From: Candidatus Omnitrophota bacterium | GTDB lineage: Bacteria > Omnitrophota > Gorgyraeia > Tantalellales > Tantalellaceae | Direction: 5' to 3' | NCBI GenBank assembly: GCA_030631915.1 | Contig: DAOVKF010000076.1 | Coordinates: 1 to 7,436 of the forward strand | Length of the DNA stretch: 7,436 bases | In this document: positions 1 through 6,537 of the stretch, piece by piece | How positions within the stretch are numbered: the first letter of the stretch is position 1 | Layout: every line of letters begins with the position of its first letter | Program-made: the position numbers and the translations under genes | The notes under the pieces: model-generated | Told to the model about the DNA's origin: nothing | Databases searched by the model: none | What the model saw: only the letters and a program-made list of their open reading frames with translations

Positions 1-81
1 AGAAAAAGCATGGAGGAAAACGGCGAATATCATCCTGACAACATGCTCCCGGACGGGACGATCGACGAAGCTTTGAGATGA
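1..81 (+). CDS. 3' end of an unidentified upstream gene (partial)
   Basis: The first reading frame is open from the window edge to a TGA at 79-81 and gives 26 residues, ending in DGTIDEALR. The stop lies one base before the ATG of the radical SAM gene (TGA-C-ATG), the close spacing expected of genes in one operon. The tail is hydrophilic and acidic with no recognisable motif, so no function can be assigned. The frame starting at base 2 is also open to a TGA at 74-76, so the choice of frame rests only on the tighter junction with the next gene. In related anaerobe clusters the neighbour is often a small NifX-type or metal-binding protein, but nothing visible here confirms that. Confidence 0.5.
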   Translation, partial: RKSMEENGEYHPDNMLPDGTIDEALR

Positions 82-82
82 C

Positions 83-1039
83 ATGGAGAACACGTCAGAA
101 TTAATAGCGTTCGGCCCGATCCCCTCGAGGCGCCTGGGGCAGAGCCTGGGTATAAACAATATTCCGCCGAAGAGCTGCACGTATTCCTGCGTTTACTGTC
201 AGGTCGGGCGTACCCGGGACATGCCGGTAGACAGGAAAGAGTTTTACCAGCCCAAAGAGATATTGAGGGAAGTGAAAAAAAAGATCTCCGAAGCCGGGTC
301 AAAAGGCGAGGTCATTGATTACCTTAGTTTTGTCCCCGATGGCGAGCCCACTCTGGATATTAACCTTGGCAGGGAAATAGACATGCTCAGGCCGTCAGGT
401 ATCAGGATCGCGGTCATAACGAACGCTTCTCTTATATGGGAAAAGCCGGTCCGGGACGACCTGTGCCGGGCGGATTGGGTTTCCGTGAAGATCGACGCTG
501 TCAGTGAAAATGCATGGCGCGGGACTAACCGGCCTTATAGATCCTTAAAACTTGAGAATATACTGCGTGGCATATCTGAATTCTCACTTATATTTAAAGG
601 GACCCTGACAACGGAAACCATGCTCATTCAGGGGGTTAATGACGGCGAGGAGGAGATAAAAAGCATAGCCGGGTTCATATCCGGGATCAACGCGGCCAGA
701 AGTTATATTTCCGTTCCCACGCGCCCGCCGGCTGAACAGGGAGTGAGGCCCGCGGATGAGGATGCCGTTAACAGGGCATATCAGCTTTTTATCGAGAAGG
801 GCATCGATACTGAATGTCTGACAGGCTATGAAGGGAACGCTTTCGCCTTTACCGGGGATATTAAGCGGGATCTATTGAGCATTACGGCGGTGCATCCGAT
901 GAGAAAAGAAGCCGTGGCCGGGTTGCTGGATAAGGCCGATGCCGGGTGGGACATAGTGGAAAATTTGATAAAAAAAGGCGACTTGCTGAAAGTGCGGTAC
1001 AGGGGCCGGGATTTCTACGTGCGAAAAACGCGTTTATAA
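83..1039 (+). CDS. Radical SAM protein, COG0731-like (wyosine-synthetase-related) family
   Basis: This 318-residue protein is a predicted cytoplasmic radical SAM enzyme. It would reductively cleave S-adenosylmethionine at a [4Fe-4S] cluster; the substrate is unknown. Directly visible are the N-terminal FGPIPSRRLGQSLGIN segment, the cluster motif CxxxCxxC (C32, C36, C39, followed by Q) and the SAM-contacting DGEPTLD motif (G87-E88-P89). Residues about 263-318 follow the barrel and look like a small winged-helix domain beginning ITAVHPM. The start at 83 is supported because the family begins only a few residues before FGPxPSRRLG; no strong Shine-Dalgarno precedes it, only GAG-type purines, so coupling to the upstream gene is likely. 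The next gene, a ferredoxin-MinD ATPase, starts 10 nt downstream. Similarity to archaeal TYW1 covers only the radical core, so wyosine synthesis should not be inferred. The fold is confident and the role unknown. Confidence 0.9.
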   Translation: MENTSELIAFGPIPSRRLGQSLGINNIPPKSCTYSCVYCQVGRTRDMPVDRKEFYQPKEILREVKKKISEAGSKGEVIDYLSFVPDGEPTLDINLGREIDMLRPSGIRIAVITNASLIWEKPVRDDLCRADWVSVKIDAVSENAWRGTNRPYRSLKLENILRGISEFSLIFKGTLTTETMLIQGVNDGEEEIKSIAGFISGINAARSYISVPTRPPAEQGVRPADEDAVNRAYQLFIEKGIDTECLTGYEGNAFAFTGDIKRDLLSITAVHPMRKEAVAGLLDKADAGWDIVENLIKKGDLLKVRYRGRDFYVRKTRL

Positions 1040-1044
1040 GGGAG
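1038..1044 (+). promoter_or_regulatory. Ribosome binding site of the fused ATPase gene
   Basis: AAGGGAG lies 5 nt before the ATG at 1050 and overlaps the TAA stop of the radical SAM gene. It is a good Shine-Dalgarno match and fixes the ATPase start. Confidence 0.75.
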
Positions 1045-1049
1045 ATTCG

Positions 1050-2888
1050 ATGAATGATTTGAAAATAGCCATCTCAAGCGGTAAGGGAGGCACGGGCAAG
1101 ACCTTCATATCCACTAACTGCGCGTCTGTTCTCGCGAAAAGAGGAGAAAAGGTGCGGTATCTTGACTGCGATGTGGAAGAGCCGAACGGGCATCTTTTCC
1201 TGAAACCTGAGATCCATAAAGAGGAAAACGTTATGCTTTTAGCGCCTTCAGGGGTTGATGAGGAGAAATGTATCAGGTGCGGCAAATGCGCCGAAGCCTG
1301 TCATTATAACGCTATCGCGGTCGTAAACAATAAGGTCCTGTTTTTCAGCGAGCTGTGCCATGTATGCGGGGGGTGTAAAATAGTGTGTCCCGTCGGCGCG
1401 ATCCTTGAAAAAGAAAAAAAGATCGGGGTTATAAAGCACGGAAAGAGCGGGGCCATAGATTTTCACTACGCGCTGCTTGAAACAGCGGAAGGCGGGATGT
1501 CCCCGAGGTTAGTCAAAAGAGTGAAAGAGTGCGCGGGACAAGGCATCAATATCCTCGATTCCTCTCCAGGCACAGCCTGTCCGGTCGTAGAGACGATAAA
1601 AGGATCTGATCTATGTGTCCTGGTCACTGATCCGACCCCTTTCGGGATCAATGACCTGAAGTTAGCGGTGGACATGTCCCGGGGTATCGGGCAGGAACCA
1701 GTAGTTGTAGTTAACCGCGCCGAGTATTATAATAACAAATTAAAGGACTATTGCCGCGAAGAAAAACTGGAGATAATCGGCGAAATACCCGATGACCGGC
1801 ACATAGCGGAAACCTATTCCACAGGGGATATTGTCGTTGAAAAGCTTCCGCAATACAGGGAAGTGTTTGAAAAAATAGCCTCCAGGATGATAGAACTGGC
1901 CGGGAAGAAAAGGCCTGTCAACAGAGGAGAGAAGGCAAAAGATCTGTCCGTGAAAGTGGCGAAAACACCGGAAAAAGCCGGACAATACGCAACGCCCGGC
2001 ACAGCGAAAAAGCCGAAAGAACTCGTTATTATAAGCGGAAAAGGAGGGACAGGCAAGACGTCTATTGCGGCTTGTTTCGCGGCTCTGGCAGAAAAGACCG
2101 TAATAGCGGATTGCGACGTGGACGCGGCTGATCTGCATCTTATCCTGAGCCCCCGCATCCGGGAAAGAGGAAACTTCAGCGGCGGTGTAAAAGTCGAGAT
2201 AGATCAGGACAAATGCACCGGATGCGGCAAATGCGAGAAGGCGTGTCAATTCTCGGCTATCGGAAAAGAGACCGTGGACGGCAAACCGCGTTTTTACGTT
2301 GATCCTGTGGCCTGCGAAGGATGCGGCGTGTGTTACCTCGTATGCGGGGATAAGGCCATAAAGACGGAAGACGCTGTTAACGGAGAATGGTTCATTTCCG
2401 AAACGCGGTTCGGCCCTATGAGCCACGCGAAGCTCGGTGTTGCCGAAGAGAACTCGGGCAGGCTGGTCACGCTTGTGAGGGATAAGGGGGCTCTGCTCGC
2501 GCATGAGTCCGGAAGAAATAAAGAATTAATAGACGGGTCACCGGGAACGGGTTGTCCAGTAATAGCTTCTTTGACAGGGGCGGATTACGCACTGATCGTC
2601 ACGGAACCGACCGTGTCGGGCCTTCATGATATGGGCCGCATATTGCAGGTGACAGAACATTTCAGGGTGCCCGCAGGTGTTGTGGTGAATAAATATGATC
2701 TGAACACGGATATGACCGATAAGGTCAAACAGCTGAGCGCCGAGCACAATGTCGAATTTCTCGGGGTCGTCCCGTATGATAAAAAGGTGACGGAAGCTCA
2801 GATGGAGAAGCTTTCCGTCGTGGAATACACCCGCGGCCCCGTGACTGAGAGCATAGAACAGATATGGCAAAAAATTTCAGGAATATAG
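1050..2888 (+). CDS. Tandem fusion of two MinD-family ATPases, each with an inserted 2x[4Fe-4S] ferredoxin domain
   Basis: The 612-residue protein contains two complete copies of the COG1149-type 'MinD P-loop ATPase with inserted ferredoxin' architecture. Copy 1 (about 1-285) has a deviant Walker A with signature lysine (GKGGTGKT, 11-18), DCDVEEPN (39-46), two 4Fe-4S motifs (C74/77/80/84 and C103/106/109/113) and the switch-like [10 protein letters not shown] (170-179). Copy 2 (about 325-612) repeats the set: GKGGTGKT (330-337), [11 protein letters not shown] (354-364), C389/392/395/399, C422/425/428/432 and [10 protein letters not shown] (495-504). A Lys/Pro/Ala-rich linker of about 40 residues joins them. 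In many anaerobes these are two adjacent genes of about 285 residues each, so this is a fusion of neighbours. In this ATPase class the signature lysine reaches across a dimer, so the halves may form an intramolecular dimer (inference). Role by analogy with Mrp/Nbp35: ATP-dependent handling or transfer of Fe-S clusters, or redox-gated ATPase activity. The exact client is unknown. Confidence 0.92.
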   Translation: MNDLKIAISSGKGGTGKTFISTNCASVLAKRGEKVRYLDCDVEEPNGHLFLKPEIHKEENVMLLAPSGVDEEKCIRCGKCAEACHYNAIAVVNNKVLFFSELCHVCGGCKIVCPVGAILEKEKKIGVIKHGKSGAIDFHYALLETAEGGMSPRLVKRVKECAGQGINILDSSPGTACPVVETIKGSDLCVLVTDPTPFGINDLKLAVDMSRGIGQEPVVVVNRAEYYNNKLKDYCREEKLEIIGEIPDDRHIAETYSTGDIVVEKLPQYREVFEKIASRMIELAGKKRPVNRGEKAKDLSVKVAKTPEKAGQYATPGTAKKPKELVIISGKGGTGKTSIAACFAALAEKTVIADCDVDAADLHLILSPRIRERGNFSGGVKVEIDQDKCTGCGKCEKACQFSAIGKETVDGKPRFYVDPVACEGCGVCYLVCGDKAIKTEDAVNGEWFISETRFGPMSHAKLGVAEENSGRLVTLVRDKGALLAHESGRNKELIDGSPGTGCPVIASLTGADYALIVTEPTVSGLHDMGRILQVTEHFRVPAGVVVNKYDLNTDMTDKVKQLSAEHNVEFLGVVPYDKKVTEAQMEKLSVVEYTRGPVTESIEQIWQKISGI

Positions 2889-3184
2889 ATAACGCGAGAA
2901 GGGCGCTGGAACTGGGAGAGGCCGCGACCATCCCCGAGATAAAAAAAGCCTATCGAAAGCTTTCCCTGAAGTATCATCCCGATAAATGCAGGGGAAGGGA
3001 TAAAAAGAAGTGTGCGGAAAAGTTCAAGGAAATAAATAACGCCCATGAGACCCTGATAGAGCATTGCCTGAACTACAAATTTCATTTCAGGGAAATAGAG
3101 GAAAAAGAGACCGTCAAAGACCGGGAAACCCGCGAACACATGAAAAGATTTTATGACGGATGGTGGGGGGACCTGGATTTATGA
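2864..3184 (+). CDS. Small stand-alone J-domain (DnaJ-like) protein
   Basis: This 106-residue protein has a J-domain at residues about 12-66. The diagnostic HPD tripeptide is at 38-40 within KYHPDKC, preceded by the basic helix [13 protein letters not shown] and followed by helix III ([17 protein letters not shown]). It lacks the Gly/Phe region, zinc-finger and client-binding domains of full DnaJ, so it is probably a specialised co-chaperone that stimulates an Hsp70 encoded elsewhere. Cysteines at 42, 50 and 68 are a possible metal or redox feature; the C-terminus (86-106) is charged, then aromatic ([12 protein letters not shown]). The ATG lies 25 nt inside the ATPase gene in another frame, without a good Shine-Dalgarno, implying translational coupling. 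The next start is lodged in this gene's stop codon. HscB, the J-protein of Fe-S assembly, offers a functional analogy only: its extra C-terminal domain is not evident here. Confidence 0.88.
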   Translation: MAKNFRNIDNARRALELGEAATIPEIKKAYRKLSLKYHPDKCRGRDKKKCAEKFKEINNAHETLIEHCLNYKFHFREIEEKETVKDRETREHMKRFYDGWWGDLDL

Positions 3185-3798
3185 GCACCTTTTTCGACGA
3201 ACATTATAAAAAATATGACGCATGGTATGATGAGAATAAGTTAGCTTATTTATCGGAACTGGAGGCGGTAAAAAAGGCCCTTCCGGAAAAAGGTCACGGG
3301 TTGGAGATCGGTGTCGGTTCCGGAAGGTTTGCCGCTCCGCTGGGCGTCACGGCAGGGATCGACCCGTCAAAAAAAATGGTTGAACTTGCCGTGAAAAGGG
3401 GAGTGGACGCCAGGCTGGGATCGGGTGAAAGGCTCGCGTTCGAGGATTCCTTTTTTGATCATGTGTTGATAATCGTTACGCTGTGTTTTGTCAGGTCCGC
3501 TGAAAAGGTCATAAGTGAGTCGGCGAGGGTATTGAAAAAGGGCGGAAAAGTCATAATAGGTATAATAGACAAAGAAAGTTTTCTGGGGAAGTTCTATCAG
3601 CAAAAGGGAAGTATATTTTACGGCCGCGCGCGTTTTTTCAATGTCAAAGAGGTTGTGGAACTGCTTGAAACAGCGGGATTCAGCGATCTTTCGTATTATC
3701 AGACCGTATTTGATTACCCCGACAGACTGAACGCCGTTGAGGAACCCCGGCAGGGTTTCGGAAAAGGCGGTTTTGTGGTGATCAGCGCAATGAAGTGA
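3181..3798 (+). CDS. Class I SAM-dependent methyltransferase
   Basis: A predicted cytoplasmic methyltransferase of 205 residues with a Rossmann-like fold; the substrate is unknown. Visible features are the N-terminal [15 protein letters not shown] segment, the SAM-binding motif [12 protein letters not shown] (41-51), the acidic residue after strand 2 in GIDPSKKM (D61), the [14 protein letters not shown] segment typical of UbiE-like enzymes, and the post-motif [17 protein letters not shown]. The start at 3181 is preferred: its ATG overlaps the J-protein stop as ATGA, six G residues sit 10 nt upstream, and homologous proteins begin just before FxxxAxxYDxWY. An in-frame ATG at 3160 would add seven residues (MVGGPGF) unlike the family. 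The ATGA junction places it in the same translational unit as the J-protein and ATPase. Family members are common in anaerobes; whether this one acts in the Fe-S module or merely shares its transcript cannot be told from sequence. Confidence 0.88.
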   Translation: MSTFFDEHYKKYDAWYDENKLAYLSELEAVKKALPEKGHGLEIGVGSGRFAAPLGVTAGIDPSKKMVELAVKRGVDARLGSGERLAFEDSFFDHVLIIVTLCFVRSAEKVISESARVLKKGGKVIIGIIDKESFLGKFYQQKGSIFYGRARFFNVKEVVELLETAGFSDLSYYQTVFDYPDRLNAVEEPRQGFGKGGFVVISAMK

Positions 3799-3805
3799 CA
3801 TTTGC

Positions 3806-3860
3806 ACTCTTCGCGGTTTCAGCCTTGCGAGCGGCCCTGGCACAGGGTGTAGGGAAGAGT
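3806..3860. other. Inverted repeats in the only intergenic gap
   Basis: ACTCTTC (3806-3812) is matched by GAAGAGT (3854-3860), and a tight inner hairpin CCCTG-gca-CAGGG lies at 3835-3847. A competing TCGC/GCGA pairing (3811-3814 with 3827-3830) is also possible. No run of T follows, so this is not a standard intrinsic terminator. It might be an RNA structure in the peptidase leader, an mRNA processing site, or chance in GC-rich sequence. Confidence 0.25.
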
Positions 3861-3866
3861 ACAGGG

Positions 3867-3872
3867 AAAGGA
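3867..3872 (+). promoter_or_regulatory. Ribosome binding site of the M16 peptidase gene
   Basis: AAAGGA, preceded by GGG, lies 4 nt before the ATG at 3877. Purine-rich sequence and fair spacing support this start, which also gives a complete signal peptide. Confidence 0.6.
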
Positions 3873-3876
3873 CAAG

Positions 3877-6537
3877 ATGAAGTTCACAATCCTAAACAGT
3901 AGAAAAGCTCATAGCCGGATCTTTTTATTTGCTTTTGTCCTGCTTTTGACCTGTGTGGCGGGCGCTGAAAAAAACCCTTATGAAACCCAGAAGGCCGTGC
4001 TCGACAACGGGGCCGCGATAGTCTGCAGGTATGTCCCTGATTCGCCGCTCGTGACCGTTCAGATACGGGTCCTGTCAGGCCTGTCAAGCGAAGGGGAATA
4101 CGCCGGGAGCGGGGTATCTCATTTTCTGGAGCACCTTGTTTTCAAGGGGACCCGCGATAAGACGTCCGGGGAGATATTCAAAGAGATACGGCAGATGGGA
4201 GGCATTGTCAACGCTTCCACGGGGCTGGATTCAGCGGAGTTCCATATAACCGTACCCAATGAGAATTTCGCGAAAGGGCTGGACCTTCTCACCGATATGG
4301 TCATGGACCCGGTCTTTTCTGACAGGGACATGCGCACAGAGAAAGAGGTCATTCTCAAGGAGATAAAGCTTCACGAGGATAACCCCGGGACCGAACGCAT
4401 ATGGCGGCTGTTCTCCCGGGCGTACATGGAACATATCTATAAGTACCCTGTTATCGGTTACACGGAGAGATTCAAGGCCCTGACCCGCGAAGATATCCTC
4501 AGATATCATAAGGATACCTATACACCCGGCAGGATGGTCATGGGCATTGTCGGAGGTGTTCCGCCTGAAGCCGCTCTCGAAACAGCGAAAAATAAACTAA
4601 AAAGGCATGAAAGGGGCAAACCCCGGTTCAGCCCCGCGTTACCGGAACCTGAGCAGCTTTGCGAGAGGACCGCACGGTTTCCGGCGGATACGGATCTTGG
4701 ATACCTGGCCATGGGTTTCCATGCTGCGAGCCTGTTTTCCGCCGATATTTATCCCCTGGACGTATTGAGCATACTGCTTGGAGGCGGAAGAGACTCGAGG
4801 CTGTATGAAAGGCTTGTAAGGGACAGAGAGCTTTTGTACGCGGTATCCTGCTCGAACCCGACCCCGAGATATCCGGGGCTGTTTGTCATCACCGGGATCG
4901 GCGAGCCGGACAAGCTGGCGGAAGCGAGGCGGGAGATATTCGGCGTTCTTGAAGAGCTCAGGGCCGGCGGGGTTCATGACGCTGAGATGGAGCGGGCAAG
5001 GAATATAGTATCCGCCGGTTATTTATATTCAAATGAACGGATAGAGGGCATGGTATCTTTTATGACCGCTTCCCAGTTGTTGACGGGAGACCCTTTTTTT
5101 TATGAGACATATGTCGAAGGGATAAAAAACACCCGGAAGGAACAGGTCGAAAAAGCGGGCTCCCGATATCTGAATATCGATAATTCCACGACGGTTACGC
5201 TTGTGCCAAAGGATTTTAAAGAAGAACAAACCGAAGCGAAGAAGGAGGCAGAGGGCGAAGAAGGGGAAGAAAGGTCCATTACCCTGGAGAACGGCCTGAA
5301 GGCGGTCGTAAAAAGACGGGCCCGCCTTCCTCTTGTATCGGTGTGCATCGCGTTCCCCGGGGGCGTGAGAGCCGAGAACGCTGAAGATAACGGCATATCC
5401 GGCCTTACCGCCTCTCTGGTCCTTAAAGGCACGGATAAGAGGGATGAAGGTGAAATAGTCCCTGTCATTGAAAGGATAGGCGGCAGTATCCGCGCGTTCA
5501 GCGGCAGGAACAGCCTGGGCGTGTCAATGAGCCTCCTGTCAAAAGACCTTGATAAAGGGCTGGACATACTGGAGGATGTTATAAAAAATCCCACCTTCCC
5601 TCCGGAAGAAATAGAAAAGCGGAAAAGGAAAATAACGGCTTCTATCAGAATACAGGAGAAAGACATCTTTGAAAAAGGCATGTTCGAGCTCAGGGAACTG
5701 CTTTACGGGGAGCACCCTTACGCCATGAGGACCGAGGGGGGAACAGACACAGTGGACAGGATCTCAAGGGAGGAGATCAGGGGGTTTTATAAAAGGCATT
5801 TTTCCCCGGAAAAGGCCGTTCTGACCATTGTCGGGGATATTGATATCGAAGAAGCCGTGGAAAAGATATCGGCCGGGTTCGGTAACTGGAAGGGAGACGG
5901 GGATGAGGTACTGACAGAGGCCGTAAAGCCCCTGCAGGCTGCCGTGCGAGAAGAACTTACAATGGAAAAGGAGCAGTCCCTGCTTCTCATCGGGTTTCAG
6001 GGCGTGGATATCCATGATGACAGAAAATACGCGCTCTCGATGATCGGCACCATGCTTTCCGGCGGAGGCGGGATCTTGTTCAAGGCCGTCAGAGAAGAGC
6101 AGGGACTCGCATACAGTTGCGGTGCCGCGTCCGTGGCCCTGGTGGATCCCGGCTACTTTGTCCTGTATGTCAAGACGACTGAAAAAAATATCCGGAAAGT
6201 CAAACGATCGGCCTTTGACGTGATCAAAAAGATCCGGAAGCGCGGGATATCAGAAGATGACATAAACGCGGCCAGGAACAGGATGTTGACCGGATACGCG
6301 TCTTCGGTGGAGACGAATTCGTCCCTGGCAATGATCATGACCCTTGACGAGCTTTACGGGCTGGGGTTCATGGACCATAAAGAGTACCCTTCCAGGCTAA
6401 GGGCCCTTACGCGCGAAGACATCATGGATTGCGCGAAAGAATTTCTGGACCCGGATAGATGCGCGATAGTGATCGTCCATTCTGCCGGTGGAGAAAAGGG
6501 AGGAAGACATGAGGCGCGGGAAAATAACGAATACTGA
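3877..6537 (+). CDS. Exported two-unit M16 (insulinase/pitrilysin family) zinc peptidase
   Basis: The 886-residue protein is a zinc metallopeptidase, probably degrading peptides in the periplasm or cell envelope. An export signal is visible: basic n-region (K10, R14), hydrophobic core 15-28, and a plausible signal peptidase I site after VAGA (30/31). LLTC at 23-26 resembles a lipobox, but Thr before Cys is poor. Unit 1 (about 36-445) carries the inverted zinc motif HFLEH (H82, E85, H86) and the distal ligand E162 in EKEVILKE, 76 residues after H86 and close to pitrilysin spacing. A charged linker (about 446-465) leads to unit 2 (about 466-870). There the motif is replaced by SGLTAS, so H, E and H become G509, A512 and S513, and the distal Glu becomes Ser. 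Unit 2 keeps R739 and Y746 in VREEQGLAY, matching the Arg/Tyr supplied by the inactive half of M16 enzymes. It thus reads as a covalent active/inactive pair, like PqqL or a fused M16B pair. Confidence 0.93.
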   Translation: MKFTILNSRKAHSRIFLFAFVLLLTCVAGAEKNPYETQKAVLDNGAAIVCRYVPDSPLVTVQIRVLSGLSSEGEYAGSGVSHFLEHLVFKGTRDKTSGEIFKEIRQMGGIVNASTGLDSAEFHITVPNENFAKGLDLLTDMVMDPVFSDRDMRTEKEVILKEIKLHEDNPGTERIWRLFSRAYMEHIYKYPVIGYTERFKALTREDILRYHKDTYTPGRMVMGIVGGVPPEAALETAKNKLKRHERGKPRFSPALPEPEQLCERTARFPADTDLGYLAMGFHAASLFSADIYPLDVLSILLGGGRDSRLYERLVRDRELLYAVSCSNPTPRYPGLFVITGIGEPDKLAEARREIFGVLEELRAGGVHDAEMERARNIVSAGYLYSNERIEGMVSFMTASQLLTGDPFFYETYVEGIKNTRKEQVEKAGSRYLNIDNSTTVTLVPKDFKEEQTEAKKEAEGEEGEERSITLENGLKAVVKRRARLPLVSVCIAFPGGVRAENAEDNGISGLTASLVLKGTDKRDEGEIVPVIERIGGSIRAFSGRNSLGVSMSLLSKDLDKGLDILEDVIKNPTFPPEEIEKRKRKITASIRIQEKDIFEKGMFELRELLYGEHPYAMRTEGGTDTVDRISREEIRGFYKRHFSPEKAVLTIVGDIDIEEAVEKISAGFGNWKGDGDEVLTEAVKPLQAAVREELTMEKEQSLLLIGFQGVDIHDDRKYALSMIGTMLSGGGGILFKAVREEQGLAYSCGAASVALVDPGYFVLYVKTTEKNIRKVKRSAFDVIKKIRKRGISEDDINAARNRMLTGYASSVETNSSLAMIMTLDELYGLGFMDHKEYPSRLRALTREDIMDCAKEFLDPDRCAIVIVHSAGGEKGGRHEARENNEY
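6496..6503 (+). promoter_or_regulatory. Ribosome binding site of the aldo/keto reductase gene, inside the peptidase gene
   Basis: AAGGGAGG lies 5 nt before the ATG at 6509 and is the strongest Shine-Dalgarno in the window. It is located in the peptidase coding sequence and decides the reductase start, even though this creates a 29 nt overlap. Confidence 0.8.

Noticed and set aside
83..1039. Naming the radical SAM gene as a tRNA wyosine synthase (TYW1) or NifB
   Set aside because: Only the shared radical SAM core supports either. TYW1's extra cluster cysteines are absent, and the NifB signatures are not seen.
1077..2064. Walker A coding stretches as a DNA repeat (about 1077 and about 2034)
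   Set aside because: The similarity is explained by the conserved GKGGTGKT protein motif in the two ATPase halves; codons differ at third positions.
1740..2504. 254-codon open frame on the minus strand
   Set aside because: It lies entirely opposite the fused ATPase, whose motifs are unambiguous. The predicted protein has no recognisable domain and is biased in composition, as expected of an antisense shadow.
3160..3180. Upstream ATG for the methyltransferase adding seven residues
   Set aside because: The extra MVGGPGF is encoded in the J-protein's tail sequence and does not resemble the family's N-terminus. The ATGA overlap at 3181 is a better start.
3802..3830. Possible promoter with TTGCAC as -35
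   Set aside because: At a 17 bp spacing the -10 position reads TTGCGA, a poor match to TATAAT, and the gap is GC-rich.
3806..3860. Intrinsic terminator after the methyltransferase gene
   Set aside because: The dyad has a long interior region with mismatches and is followed by ACAGGGAAAGG, not a T-run.
5100..5681. 193-codon open frame on the minus strand
   Set aside because: Antisense to the M16 peptidase; Ser/Phe/Leu-rich translation without motifs. The plus-strand protein is continuous and conserved in pattern here.
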